Source: Rhyacophila brunnea
Lineage: Eukaryota > Arthropoda > Insecta > Trichoptera > Rhyacophilidae
DNA length: 64,000 nt
NCBI GenBank assembly: GCA_022495005.1
Contig: JAGYXB010001943.1
Location: 186,001 to 250,000 of the forward strand
Reading direction: 5' to 3'
How positions within the stretch are numbered: position 1 is the stretch's first letter; each line of letters starts with the position of its first letter. Under the pieces are notes generated by a model that worked only from the letters and a program-made list of their open reading frames with translations, had not been told where the DNA came from and ran no database searches. This document shows, piece by piece, positions 34,371 to 47,699 of the stretch. The translations under genes were made by a program, and so were the position numbers.

Positions 34371-35644
34371 ATCAGCTACAAATAATTATTATTTTTTGCT
34401 TTTGCTAGTAATTGTATGGGCTCACAGATCCTCAGAGTAAGAACCACAATTAACACAATAAAAAAAACGAATGACATAAAAATTATGACAAGATTAATAT
34501 TATATTTCCAGTATTAAAAAATAGTGTTTTTGAAGTTTTTGTGTATCCGGTTTGTGTCTTGTTTAATTGGTGCTTGAGCCAAGTTAAGAAATGGCAGTAC
34601 CTATTTAGGTATCAGTCTATTTGCTATGATAGTAATGCCGTGGTTGGTGCATCGACCAAACGCAGACGTCTCCATATTGCCACCAATAAGCACTAAACGG
34701 GGGGTGTTACTTTTATGAGTAGGAATTTAAATATTCCATGAAGACGTTAAACTTGTTATATGAATACGGATGCGTTTCAGTTTGGAACTTAACATGCAAA
34801 ATGACGGTGTCTTCGTTTTATGCTCCAAAGTGGATTGAATATTATGGAGTAATAGTTTTATATTTTCTCAGATATTACTCGAGTATCGGTATTATATTTT
34901 ACGATGTTCTTTAATGAAGTATAAATCATGTTGTTTTACGGCTCTTAGCCGTTTATTTGCAAGGTAAATAATATTATAGATAGTCATTGGTATATGCAAA
35001 CACATTATTATAATATAGGAAGTATACGATCTTATGTTGATTTCGAGTTTCACCTAAAAATGATATAGCAAGCGCAACAATTTAGAAACGAGGACACAAT
35101 ATCTTATACTAACTTATAATATTATAAGCACAAAATACTTTAAAGATCGTTATTTTGAATCAGTGGCGGATTTAGGCCGACTAATTTTGAGGATAAAATA
35201 AAAAAATACACACTTACACATAATATAAATATCAGTAAAAGAATCCATTATTAAAAATAACAGTGATGACTGATGACATATACTATTTAAGTAGTTATGT
35301 TTTGTGTACAAGTACGTACGTGTTTGATTGGTTAAGTTATAGGCCATTTTGATGTTATTTTCCAGGATTTTCTATGCTATACCTACTAATATACTCGATT
35401 TGTGAGAATTACGAATCTATTTGAACTGTTTCTAGACTCCTCTTTAAATCTACTGACAAATCAATAGAGCTATCCACACAAAATATACTGATTTAGATAA
35501 ACAAAGAAATATTACAATACTGCGAAACAAATAATTAAAATAACAATGAAATACCGCCAACGAATAGAATGTTATTTTTTTATAAATACAGAATTAAGTT
35601 AAGTTAAAATGGATGCAAATTACCATCATATATTATGGAGTAAT
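34371..35644. other. intergenic DNA with a lone hAT-like end at 35,161
   Basis: CAGTGGCGGATTTAGGCC at 35,161 is a typical hAT terminus, but no mirrored end or duplication was found to its right, so it is a truncated copy at best. The rest is AT-rich. Confidence 0.45.
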
Positions 35645-35972
35645 CAGGGAACACATAATTAGCGGGAACTGAAATACCTAACGGGTGTGGAGTAACAGGC
35701 AACCGATCTCGAGTGTGGAAGAATATGAGATAAACTTAAACACGTGTCAAGAATACGTCATTCTAAACTTGTCCTTCGTTCTGACAACTGCTCTCGGTTT
35801 ATGCACTGATGCTCATTCAATATTGGTGTATTTGAAGGTTGAAATACACACTATTGCACATCTGTAATGTGTGTTTCATTTTTGTAGGACACTCACACAT
35901 TCAAAATCCTGCTTCAAAATGTAGTGTATTGGGGTTATAGCCTATCTGAATTCTATTTATTAATCTGTTCTG
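35645..35972 (+). repeat. dispersed repeat family A, copy 2
   Basis: The most complete plus copy: starts CAGGGAACACATAATTAGCG, holds ACGGGTGTGGAGTAACAGGC and TTGTAGGACACTCACACATT, and ends TTATTAATCTGTTCTG. CAG...CTG boundaries hint at a hAT relationship, but flanks (GGAGTAAT, TGGTCAGA) are not duplicated. Confidence 0.85.
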
Positions 35973-36012
35973 TGGTCAGATCATATTACATTAACTCAAA
36001 ATTCACTCTCCT

Positions 36013-36200
36013 ATTTTTTTTTTTATTATTAATAACCATATTATCATTGCTTTTTCATACAAGATGGTTGTTAGTAATTTTAAACAATCACAAACACCCA
36101 GACTTTGAGAGAATCACAAATATATTGTATTCTCACCGGGTATAGGACTCAGAGCTCCCGGATGGAAGGCCAACGCGTTACGCACTGCCCCACGAGAGCC
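36013..36200 (-). repeat. tRNA-derived SINE (type 1), near full length
   Basis: The minus strand begins GGCTCTCGTGGGGCAGTGCG (A box region), then GAGTCCTATACCCGG (decayed B box) and GTGAGAATACAATATA, and ends with GGTTATTAATAATA and an A run (T run at 36,013-36,024 on the plus strand). About 188 bp. The tail matches 63,382-63,432. Confidence 0.8.
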
Positions 36201-39200
36201 GTCCACTCTCATATATTGATGAAACTTACACAGCGTTAAAACTGCATAGGTACTAATTTAATTTAATTTAATTTGTTTTGTGTGTGCAATATAGATAATT
36301 CAAATAAAATAAATATTGTAATGTAGTCCAGTATTGTGATATGAAGTGTTTGGTTCAACACTTAAAAATAATACACACTATGATTAAAGCTAATATTTGC
36401 TTCATGGTAAACTTTTTATATAAAATATGTTTTAAGTGTGTTAGTTTGAAGGTTTGGAGGTATTAGAAATACTCTCACGATGGCATCAAGTGGTATTCAA
36501 TTACGAACTGAAGGAAAAATTGTATAACTTTTCATATTGCGATTTCCGAAGTAAATTATTTGCACGCTACTTAAGTTCTAATGGGATCTAGAAGCGTTTT
36601 AGTGCCGGGAATGGGAAGTAAAGTTAAGTATAGATTTTTGGTTTCAGTAAGTATGCATTAAATTTTTCATTTCACTTCTCTGGTTTTAAGCACCTCGTTA
36701 TAATAGAATGAACCGCTATTGAACAGCTAACTTTGAAACAATAATAGTTTATTGAGCGGAGTAAATAGTATATAGGAATGACTTTTAGTTACATATTGCG
36801 TTGAATTACCCTTTTATACCAACTTCACATGGACTATATAGTTATATATTAAAGGTAAAACTCTGTATTTAAGTAGCATAGAATCTTAACTCACAATCAA
36901 GTTTTGCAAGAAAACAATAACCACTTCACCACTATTTGTCTTGATTACGAAAAACTATGAATATTCTCCATTTACAATATTTTTTAATATATACATAATT
37001 CGTATGCGAAATCTGCCATAACAGTGTGAGAAAAATGGATCATTGATATTTTAGAAATGCTTTAGTGTCAGAACAGAATTAACCCAATAGTGATATTTGG
37101 AAACGTTTTTTTATTAATAATGAAACATAGTAACTAACTTAACCTGTTGAAAGAATTATTAACTTCCATACACAAATGTCAATTTGTGTATCGAGGATGG
37201 ATGGACGAGGATGGATCATATTCTGTTAACTTTGATGCATCTCTAAATTGGTTAAATTCAGATCCCACCATGCCTATTCAGATATCAAGTTTAGTAGATA
37301 CAATACAGATACAAACGTTGTACATAACTATAATATGCAGTTGTGAGAAAGGCACAGAAGTGTATGTATCAATGCATGCGACAATGTAAATTGAATTGGT
37401 CTTCGGTCCATTCGGTCCATTCGTCCACAAGGTTTGAAATCGCGGTAAACTGGATTTAACATAATATAGTAAATTTTTATTAAAGGACTTTTTTAATTTG
37501 TATATCTTTATTTTTTTGTAAATAAAATATGAGTATCTAGTATATTAAGTAAGTACTTATACTTCTTAATATAAAATATATTTAGTTCAGAAGTCTTAAA
37601 ACATAGTCTAAATAAAAAAGGTATTTACATGCTTAATATAAATTATTAAAGTGCCGTTCTAAAAATAAATTGTATATCGTTACTACCTATAAAGCTACTT
37701 GCATATCGGTTTGAATTAAAATTATTTTTATAATATCATGTAATTTTGCTGCAATGTAGTTCTAAATTACATTTCGCGTGAGTATTAGCCGATAAATTAA
37801 ATGAGGTGAAAAACCTCTAATGCCCTAGAATGGAGTGCATTTATAGAAGAAAAACATCGGCGATTTCATTGCTGGAGGTGTACTTTATGGCAACGCCATA
37901 AGATTAGTGGGCGTAGTGATGGGAAACAATGATAGTAATATTAGACATTTCATATTCATTTAAGAATAATATAGATTTATTATTTTTACGTGTCCTACGT
38001 TTATTTAGTTTTACAAAACGATATCATTTTCAGAAAATATACATAATGCTGAAAAAAAAATTTGGGATTGAAACATAGTTACATTTTTATCGAAATTTAT
38101 TAAATATGACATATTTATTTTCGATTGGTATCAATTAATTCATCAACAGGTAAAAAAATGTATGTATAGTTTTTTTTTACTAAAATTTATTCCACAGAAT
38201 CCGAAAAACTTAAACAGCATCAAATTGAAAATCCATAATAGTTTATTGAATACATGAATTGTAGAGAGAATATAATAGAGTCATATATAATATGGATACG
38301 TATTATTATATATTATAAATAATAATAAATTAAATAATAAAACAAAGAATACTTAAATATACATTAAGTAGTATTTAGATAATTAGACTTAATTTATAAA
38401 ATCTCATTATGGAACTAATGAATTTATTTGAAAAAAAATACTCCAGGTTTTAGAAAAATAATTTTGTTTCATTTGATAGGTTGGTCAAAAGCAAAGGAGT
38501 TTCTCTACATAAATAAAAATATAGAAATATATAAAATAAATAGAAATAAAAATATATAAAAAATAAAGAAAAAAATTATAATACAGTTTTGTGAGGGTTT
38601 TAGGTACTATATACGATTTATTATATTATATAAATGGAGTTGTTACATAATATAACTATTCTTTAAATTTAAAGTGATAAAGTTATAGCATATAATTTGA
38701 ACATTAAATTTCAAAGAGTGACCTCTATCACTTTAAAAATGGAGAGAAACTCTGTTGCTTCCGATCTACTCATAATTTGTCGAATTATCGCTTACCCGTG
38801 TGCAATTTTGAAGGTCTTTTAATATATAAATAACAAATCAGCTTTGTTCCGAAATTCTTAAAGGACATGCATTATTGTAGTGGGTGAGTTCAACGACTTT
38901 TAACGATTCCCAAAACATTATTTTTTACCTCTATTTACCTCGGTCCTATGACTTTTGAGCTGACAGAGTTCTTTATTGTCCTCTTCAATTTTACATCTGA
39001 TCAAATAGAATGAGATTTTCCATGATGTCATCGCCCTTCGCGATATGTGACCAAATTAAAAATGGTTTCATAATTGTTTTCCAATCCAATTGCTAACCAG
39101 TTTTCATGCACTGTTGTGTCATGTTGTCGAGATGTGTTACATTGTAAAATTTTAGAAGTCTCGTGTAAGCAGTACGAATTGTCTTCCAACTTGAATAAAA

Positions 39201-39754
39201 CATTTTAACGAGCGGTGATGGTCGAACGTATAAAGTAAGTGCCGCGGAAGTAGTGACTCGCCTATAATAATGCATTGCCTTTTATAGGCAGTTAGGTCAA
39301 AGTGATAAAATCCGTTACTACGTGGCCTTATCCTCTGTAAATGGTTGTAAAAAATCACCGGTTAACGGCCAAATGTCATTTTTCAATTATGCAGAGTCGC
39401 GCGTTTTTGCTGCTTGCAGCGGTTCTTAAGGAAAAACATTAAAGGTTTCACTGCAAATGAGAAAAGTTTTATATTTGCATTTTTAATGCCAATAACAGGT
39501 GTGCTCTCAAATAAAAAGTACTTAATGAAAATTTTATTGCTTCAAATATTATTATGGCTTTGACTTCTCACGTGAATTAACAAAACAAAGTAAAATCTGA
39601 AACTTCTAAAATTTTCAAATATGAGATCAGATTATCAGTGTCATCATCATTTCCAGTTGATTTGGTCGAGTATTTTAAATCACATGTATCACAGGTCATT
39701 GATCAGTAAATTGTTGGCTGCCCAGGTATTATGTTACCCTCAGTGTATGCATAC
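36201..39754. other. 3.5 kb of AT-rich intergenic DNA
   Basis: No repeat partner or domain recognised for most of it. Mildly GC-raised unique sequence at 39,000-39,430 holds overlapping minus ORFs (39,093-39,358) without domains. TCATCATCATTTCC at 39,640 could be a minus-strand LINE 3' terminus, but no coding tail adjoins it. Confidence 0.45.
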
Positions 39755-40027
39755 CAGGGAACTCAGAAATAATAGGAACTGAAATATCCAACGGGTAAGT
39801 AGAAGCAGGCAACCGATCTCGAGTAAGGAAGAATATGGAATAAATTTAAACACGTGTCAAGAATACGTTATACGTCGAATACTGAAAACTGCTCCCAGCT
39901 TATGCATTTACGATCATTTAATATTGGTGTATTACACACACTATTGCACGTGCATAATGCGTGTTTCATTTTCGTAGGACACTCACACATTCAAAACCCT
40001 GCATCAACATGTGGCGTATTGAATATA
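39755..40027 (+). repeat. dispersed repeat family A, copy 3 (3'-truncated)
   Basis: Starts CAGGGAACTCAGAAATAATA and follows the family to ATGTGGCGTATTGAATATAG, then leaves it. Confidence 0.75.
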
Positions 40028-40429
40028 GTGACGGAGCCTCCACTGCCGCGGCTAGTTCCAAGGGTATGGAAGTGAAGGTTGCCAATGTCAGGAGTCACAG
40101 GCCAAGGTCTTGTAGCAGTTGGTACCAAAATAAAACTCATAGTCGGAATCAGAAGGTCCATATATTGTTCACGTTCACAAAAGTTCACAATGGTTCATCA
40201 TATTATAATTGTTATTGTTCAAAGTTATTATTATTCACATAATCGTTTCGAAGTATAGTATACGGTCATCCGTCAATGGTAAAGTACATTAACCCTCGTA
40301 ACACAAAAAAAAAATATTGATTCGAGAAAGAAACTTCACAATTTGTTCCAAAAATATTAAAGTACCAGATAGGTATTTATCTCCGAAAATTATTCGCGAA
40401 ATTTTATAAGTACCGGTTAGGTATTTATA
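40028..40429. other. intergenic DNA with short ORFs on both strands
   Basis: ORFs at 39,961-40,242 (+) and 39,991-40,188 (-) overlap antisense. No domain recognised. Confidence 0.4.
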
Positions 40430-41560
40430 AACGATTTTTCGCGCCGAAACGCTAAGTCCAACTTTAGGTATTTTACCCGCAGGAGGAAAGGGGGAGTTGG
40501 GTGGTCCCAAACTCCTGTGCAAACTGCACAAATGTATGAAAATATCAGACTGACGTCCAGCGTGGACTCAGCCTCGGAGGCAGTAAGAAACTGGATACAG
40601 AATTCGAAAATCCTGGGTTTTTATTCGAATCGGGAGATTTCATCCCCTCGGCGAGCGTTCTACGGGTCAAAAATCCACATATCATTTTCACTATGAGATT
40701 CGGACTTAATTGGTCGCCCCGCGAAACCGCAAGTCGCGAGAGAGCTGAAAGCAACCGTATTCGGTGAGCGCGGGCTTCCCGCATAAATTCGCCCTCGCGG
40801 CACCCCGCTGCGCGCGAGATTTCGCCTAGCTCTCCCTACAATGAGTGCGTTTTTTAGCTCGTATTGTAGTTTTAGATTTTAATTAACCAAGCGAAAACTC
40901 AACGCATCGAAGAGTGTGATACATCAATCTGCTCGTCACCACTTAAGCTAGCATATGGGTATACACCCTGCGATGTAAGCCTCTCCCTGGCTGAGCGGCG
41001 GGAGCCATAAGTTCGGACCCATAAGCGGGCCGCCCATGCGCCACGCATACATTTATGATAAAAATTAAAATTATTAAAATACTAGTCCTTATCGTCTATA
41101 CGTACATATAAAAATTATATCTAATTAACTTATAATTAAGGCGGTAAAATTAATCTTGTCCTGAGCTCCATATCTCGCGAACCCTTATAGTTACGCGTTT
41201 TATAAAACAACTGAAGTCTCCGCGGTCCAAAGATGCATATGTCTTTCAAATTTCAATCTGATCGGACACGCGCAGCTCTAACTATCGTTAATAGTTTATT
41301 TGTATGGAGAAACCGCGCTTGCTGCAGATTGCGTAACAAGGACGGGGCCCTACATGTGAAAGGGTAAGCTGTCCCCATACTCGGGATAGGGAATTGACCC
41401 AGTGGTGCGAGGGAGACAACTGTCCGGATACCAAATCGCGGACGTTGCTCCAAGAGCGCTCGCGTTTCTGATCTCGTGGGGATTATCTCGGCGTGATCGG
41501 GCGCGAGATCCGCGGAATCCGCGCATGATATTTAATACGGATGTGATGAGAATTAGAAGT
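40430..41560. other. GC-rich, CpG-rich island, unassigned
   Basis: Much higher G+C than the window average. It contains GCGCGCGAGATTTCGCC, GGCTGAGCGGCGGGAGCC and GATCGGGCGCGAGATCCGCG. Short minus ORFs (40,289-40,784 and 41,253-41,453) have no domain and do not join. The GGCTGAGCGG word recalls a tRNA A box, but no cloverleaf follows. It may be a decayed retroelement LTR/leader or a regulatory island. Confidence 0.35.
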
Positions 41561-43306
41561 CAAGGGTATTAGGTACCTTGTGAATGTTCTAGATGCTGTA
41601 TAGATGCTATGGATGGAGCTCAGGTCCAGACTGATTCTCGCCTAATAAAATTGATTAAAATATCGATTAATTAATATCTAGCTTAACTTCGCGGGTCTAA
41701 TTATGTTAACATTATACTCTAATTATGGTTACAAATTTATATACTAATGTCGGCCTACAATTATACACACTGATAATACCTAATCATCGCATTTATACAA
41801 TACAAGGTACATTTCATTTTAATTACATTGCTTACATTTAATCGAAGTCCAAATACAATATTATGCTATTTCAATATTCATATACCTATCGACTATTTAT
41901 TTGACATTACAAAATTACCTATCGCTATCATGAAATACCTATTACTATTATCTTAATTAGGATACATGTTCTTCGCATGATGAGCGTAGTTATTTTATTA
42001 ATTGGGTTTTAATTACTACTTTATTATTACTCCATCGTTATTTACATTCTTACCATCACTCTTCATGGTCCTTATGACCGACTTATCTCATCTACAGTTC
42101 ACCCTGAGGAGCAGTGGGACCTGCTGGGGCAACTGTAGGACTTCCTCATACATCATATATGGCTCGTCTTTGTCGGGGGTCGTGAGCTTATTGCTATATA
42201 ACCGGTGGTACATTGACTATTTTGATCAGATCGAGCGATTGGATGGTACCACTCCTTATGGGAGTGTCCTCTCAGGAGCACACTAAACGTGTTCGTGACA
42301 ATAGCCTATCGGTATTCTATTTATTATCTGTTATGTGATGCATAACGTCATATCCCGCCTGGTTTGGTCATTTCAATCCTGCACAGTTTTTACATAATAT
42401 ATATGTGCTGAATTGCTCATCAATTAAATGTTTGTACTGAAATTATCGTATTATGACATTTCATTGGTCATATTATATATTATTATACATGCCTATGCTG
42501 GCCAGATTTTTCGTGTTTACGGGACTTATAATATAGTTTTTTTTGTTTAATTTTGCATTTTTGTCCCGATAAAGGTTATCAAAAGAAAAGTCTTTAAAGA
42601 ATGTCTCGTATTTATATAATTATTGATTAAAATTTACCTATATTCATAACAATATATTTGATAAAAAAACTTTGCAACACCAAATCATTGCAATATGTGA
42701 GAAAGTTAGTTTTTATTATACCTAAATTAGGCTGTAATGAATGTAACAGACAAATTACTTGGTGTGAATAAAAATATTATTAAAAACAAATTATATTAAT
42801 GTATTATTTCCAACATTAAAATTGGGTAATTTTATTATTTCGATATAAACAAAAGAAGTGCCAGAATTATTTATTTAATTCATAAACAGAATATACAAAA
42901 CTGACGTAGGTATGTCTGTAAATAAAGCAGTATGTAATTGATCAAGTTTATTTCACTCAAACGAAGTACATAGGAGAAAAGTCAGTTTTAATCAGGTAAT
43001 GTACACTGGTACTGCAAATTGAATAAAAAAGGTAGCTGCGAAGTGGCCAAGACGGTGCAAATGAAAGATGGTCGGTGGGTATCACTTGCAGGAAAGCTTT
43101 CGAATTAAGTACATCATTGGTTCTCTTCTATTGACAAGAAACTAGAAACGAAGTTAAACAAAATGCAATAAATTGACAATTGAAGCATCAAGTAAACAGT
43201 AGTGGCAAATTATAATAGTACAACACAATGTATAGATTATGATATACTTACCAAATTTAAAAAAAAAATGAGCAAACAGAACAACTATAATAATAATTAC
43301 AAGATG
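41561..43306. other. intergenic DNA with family A tail fragment at 42,297-42,333
   Basis: TAGCCTATCGGTATTCTATT at 42,303 matches the 3' end of family A. The ORF at 42,002-42,286 spans a slightly GC-raised block without domains. The rest is AT-rich. Confidence 0.45.
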
Positions 43307-43740
43307 TTGAATCATATAAACTTGACTTGACTAGCTTAAACGATCAAAAAAATTTGTACTTGATAGAAATAATACTGAAATGTCATTTTGACATTCATAT
43401 TGATTTCCATAGTAACGCACGTATATATTAATAATTTAGTTAGTAGGACCCCCCTAGCAACCAATAATGGTGTCGAAATAACTTTTTATACAAAACAGAA
43501 TTAACTGAAAATGAATTCAATTCTACTTAGATATGGCTAAGGTTATTTAAAAAAAAGTGGATTGGCATCGTGTTATTATATATTCTAAAAGTTTCAAATG
43601 CCTAGCTATTCAGAAAGTTAGTTAAAAATCGATTGCAAGAATTGTACCGGATAAACAACCACCGGACAAATAAGAATACGACATAATAAAAACGTTGTAA
43701 AAAATACAAGAAAATAAAATATATAATACAATAAAATGTC
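43307..43740 (-). repeat. dispersed repeat family D, copy 2 (inverted)
   Basis: Reverse complement of 13,815-14,253, with shared words ACCACCGGACAAATAAGAAT, TGAAAATGAATTCAATTCTA and GACTTGACTAGCTTAAACG. No TIR or target duplication identified. Confidence 0.8.
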
Positions 43741-43951
43741 TCATTAAATGAGAAATAAAAAAATTAAATGAACATTAATATTTTGAATTAATCAGCATAT
43801 CGTATTAATAAAAGTTAAGTTAATGCAATTTATGCAGTGCATCAGTATCTAAACGGGCGTATTCAACGTGTTAATAGAGTAACTATTGAGTTATTGGTAA
43901 TTGAAGAACGAGTAGAGAAGTTGGCGTTATAAAACTCAATGTGAAAACTAA

Positions 43952-44265
43952 GGTACTCAGAAATAATGGGAACTGAAATACCTAACGGGTGTGGAGAAAC
44001 ATGTAACCGATCTCGAGTGTGGAAGAATATGGGATAAACTTAAACACGTGTCAGAAATTTGCTTATATTTCGTTTTGAAAACTGCTCACGTTTTATGCAC
44101 CGACGCTCATTCAATATTGGTGTATTTGAAGGTTGCAACACACACTATTGCACTTCTATAACGTGTGGTTAATTTTTCTAGGACACTCACACATTCAAAA
44201 CCCTGCATCAAAATATAGTGTGATGGGAGATAAACCTATCGGAATACTACTTATAAATCTTTATT
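43952..44265 (+). repeat. dispersed repeat family A, copy 4
   Basis: ATGGGAACTGAAATACCTAA, CGATCTCGAGTGTGGAAG and CACTCACACATTCAAAACCC are collinear with the other copies. The 3' end is diverged. Confidence 0.8.
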
Positions 44266-45039
44266 ATTAAATTTATTATTCTGTATGTATTAATTATTTT
44301 GTGGGAGAGCTATTAAAATTGACGAAAAGAGAAGATAAGAGTATAGTAATTTTTGAAAGTTATTGTCCATTTTTTGAAGCATATATGTGTTTACTGCAGT
44401 GAGAGAGTAGGTCGAGTTATGTATTGTAATATGCTGGGTTACATGGAATTTAATAGCTGGCAAAATTGTTATGTTATTTTTCTCCATGAAATTATCATTT
44501 TGATGGTTAATGAAAGATGTTTATTTTTTATTATTGATTTGAATAGGTCCATTTACATGATTATGCAATAGTGATGAATATAAGATATAAAATAAACTAA
44601 TACTAAAAATGATGCTCCCAATAACTGTCGGGCACGGGAAGTTAAATAAAACAATTAATACAATCACGTAAAGTGTACAAAAAAATTAAGCATGAGTATA
44701 GTAAAAAAACAATTGATACAAGGAAATGAAAAATAAAAATAGTTAATGGTAAGTTTTGGAGCAAATAATTTAATTTCAAAGAGGCAAGAGAAAAAACAGT
44801 ACCTTTCAATCACTATGTCAATTCACAGTAAAGTTATGTAGTGTTGACCCATCGGGCAATATATGAGAATGGTTTTGTATTCTATTGAACGTGTAGAAGT
44901 CAAAATATGCGAGGTCGAATTAATAATCCAGATATGTTAAACTTTATTTTATTAGTAATTAATTAATTTTAAATTAAATAAAGGAATAAATATCACTAGA
45001 AAAACTAATCGATAATTTATTATTACGTAAAAAACCCTC
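44266..45039. other. AT-rich intergenic DNA
   Basis: Opposed ORFs at 44,290-44,571 are antisense to each other and without domains. Nothing else recognised. Confidence 0.5.
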
Positions 45040-45420
45040 TTCCCTGAAATGCTAACCCTTCAGGGGTGACCGCACTAAATAAAATAAAATTCTTGTGAAG
45101 TGTTCGTTAAAACGATAAGACTTTTTGCCTGATTCCGGTGAGTTCCCCCTCCGGTATACTTATAAAGTACCTACCCAAAACAATACCACTTCACGCCAGA
45201 GGCGAAAAAACCAATTAAGGGGATGAATAAATAACAGAGAGTTAGGCTCGGCTTATTTGTATGGCCTTTGCAGACTGCATACGAAAAATTGAATCTCAGG
45301 TAATAATGGCTTCAGTGAGTTTAATTGGTTAAAAGCTAGCAAGGGAATAAACTGCGCGTGTTGTTTTTATGGTTTTCCGATATCACACTGATCAGTGTGC
45401 AACGTTAAATAAGGATTATT
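45040..45420. promoter_or_regulatory. unique GC-raised block with 16-bp palindrome (possible regulatory element)
   Basis: No repeat partner in the window and no ORF. CACACTGATCAGTGTG at 45,384-45,399 is a perfect palindrome, of the kind bound by dimeric factors. Function is inference from composition and symmetry only. Confidence 0.25.
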
Positions 45421-45680
45421 TTTAATAAATGTCATTAATTTTGAATGAGAATACAATATGTTGTATACGCAGCCATTTTTAAATACACAGAAAAATAGGC
45501 CGACGCCAAATATTGTCAATTACTAATGCACGAATATTTTTTTTGTGATAATAAAGGAGGCACTTATATTTAATAAAATCATTAAATTAAACATTAAATG
45601 GAAAATACCTGATGACAAAGCCTGCATGTGTGGTAAAGCAATGAATACCAGTGTTGGTGTTCATCTTCTAAAATTATTAA

Positions 45681-45895
45681 AGCCGCGTTGACACGGTCCA
45701 AGTACACTTGGACCGAGTGCCATCCAAGTGACAGTTTCATACTAATTATTCCTATTCAAGCTAACTTGGATGAGTAATACGCGGTCCAAGTAGCTTGGAT
45801 AAGAATAATTAGTATCACAATGTCTCATACGAGTGCACTTGGATGGCACTCGGTCCAAGTGTACTTGGATCGTACTTGGACCGTGTCAACGCGCT
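45681..45895. mobile_element. 215-bp foldback MITE in a TTAA duplication
   Basis: TTAA at 45,677-45,680 and 45,896-45,899. The ends AGCCGCGTTGACACGG and CCGTGTCAACGCGCT mirror each other, and almost the whole element is palindromic (CGAGTGCCATCCAAGTG in both arms). Multiple copies of CCAAGTAC/GTACTTGG form subrepeats. TTAA suggests a piggyBac-type partner, though the ends differ from the 2.5-kb element at 19,414. Confidence 0.88.
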
Positions 45896-45899
45896 TTAA

Positions 45900-46852
45900 G
45901 ATCCTACACACCCCAAAAATAGTGTTTCTTTTCCTAACATCTTAAAGAATTTCTAGTACTCATTGATGTTCGGAGTCGAAGAAAAAAAGAATATTATAGG
46001 TACTAAAAATAATATACGTCATACCAACATAAATAAGGTATTTTTTAATATTAGTTCTGCTATTATAAAACAAACATGATAAGGAGATAAATGGCTCAAA
46101 GCTTTAGTTAAAAAATACACATTTTCTGCCGTATTAATGATATAAAATTAAATAATTTAAAAATCATTAACTTGTTATTATTTAAAATAAAATATTCTAT
46201 GAAGAATTTTACTAATAGCTTGATTTTAAATCTTAAAAAGGTGTCTAATTTTATTATTTTTGATATTTTTTGGAGGCAGTATTTTTGAATTCACGAATTA
46301 TTCTATTGGAAAAACATCAAGCTAGTAGAATTCTATTTTTTCACGAAAATGTATATTACGGCTTTCTAACGTTAATTGTTATTGTTTTCAATAATTCATT
46401 GAATAAACGGTGTACATTATGAAGAAAAATCATCAGATACATACAAAAATTAATACTGACACCTTAAGTCAGGTTCGCTGTAGGGAACATGGCCGCCCTA
46501 AAGCGACGTTCTGAAAAACCGCCCCTTCACTCCCCGTCGCGATCTTATTAAAAACCAAAATTATAGGGAAAAATATTATTAATCTTTAACCATTTAAAAA
46601 AAGAAAGGTTTTCGTATAGGTACACGCAAATGTATTTTTAGGAGTTAAACGCCAATGTTTGTTTTAATGCAGAGTATAGACTTGATATTCAGTATGCGAC
46701 TCCGTATCGAGACAGCAGAGTAAACACGTAAAATCTTTTCTTTCAGACAAATTTTAAGAGTAATGGAAGGCGGCCCTGCATATTCACGGTTGTACATATA
46801 TGGAGAAGGAGAACATGTATAATATATTGAGTACGTAGCTAATGTAATGTAA
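45900..46852. other. intergenic DNA with possible hAT end at 46,766-46,779
   Basis: GGAAGGCGGCCCTG resembles a hAT right end, and GGCCGCCC occurs at 46,491, but ends do not mirror well and no 8-bp duplication fits. Remainder AT-rich. Confidence 0.35.
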
Positions 46853-46935
46853 TATTTCCTCTAAAAACATAAATTTGTTAATATACTCTCCATTCTGTAG
46901 AGGCCCATATAATACTTTTAGAATTGAATAAGGTG
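46853..46935 (+). repeat. dispersed repeat family E, copy 4
   Basis: CCTCTAAAAACATAAATTTG, TTAATATACTCTCCATTCTG and TAGAGGCCCATATAATACTT follow the family order. Confidence 0.65.
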
Positions 46936-47697
46936 GTAATATAAATTCTACCTAATATTATTAATTTAGTTATGTATACAAAAAAGAAAGTCGCTAAGTA
47001 CGCTGATTTGATTTTATTGTTAATATATTTACAAACTTATATACCAATAACCATTACATCTAAATTCAATGGTCTGTTTCAACTTTATTTATAAATCCAT
47101 GTGTAACTTTTGTCTTTCCATGGTTCAGTTTTCTCTCCAAATAGCCCTATCAAAACTTTTATTGTAACAACTTAAACAAATATAAAATTTTATTTGCCTT
47201 ACTTGTGAGCATTGGCAATAAACACAACTTATTTCCGATACAAAACAAAATTTACGTTCCGAAAGCTACTAAAACTTTATTCTCCGTCCAGAGGATACGA
47301 AATGCATTCGAAAATTGTGCACGTCTGTGTGTTTAATCGTTTTCAATTCTTTATAGAAATGTCCTCGTAGATTATTCTAGGCGCACTCATTAACTTGATT
47401 GCTCGGTGGAAATGCAAACTATTGGATCGAGCAGCTTTTGTAGAGCGGATATATGGGACATCCTCTCTGGCGGGCTGTTTGTCGCTTCCTACCCCACTTA
47501 ACGGGGTGTGATTTCACCCATCCCCTGGCTCAAACACTCCACGCAGGGACTACAAAATAGAACGGTGAGAAATGGGTTATTTTTGAAACAATGCCTCTGG
47601 GCTTATAAAGTGATTTGTCGATATAGTGGTGGGTCGCTTGATTACATAATTCAATTTTCTGATTACGTCTGTAGATGCATTTAATATAATTTACTTT
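46936..47697. other. intergenic DNA, unique GC-raised patch 47,280-47,560
   Basis: The patch (GGATACGAAATGCATTCG, TCCCCTGGCTCAAACACTCC) has neither ORF nor repeat partner. Possible non-coding functional element, unproven. Confidence 0.35.
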
Positions 47698-47699
47698 TA

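Noticed and set aside
40981..41040. tRNA-Leu/Ser-like A box GGCTGAGCGG with GTTCGGACCC nearby
   Set aside because: Spacing is far too short for a tRNA and no arms can be folded.
46488..46780. Possible hAT element between GGCCGCCC and GGCGGCCCTG
   Set aside because: The left end does not start with a proper CAG terminus and flanks show no 8-bp duplication.
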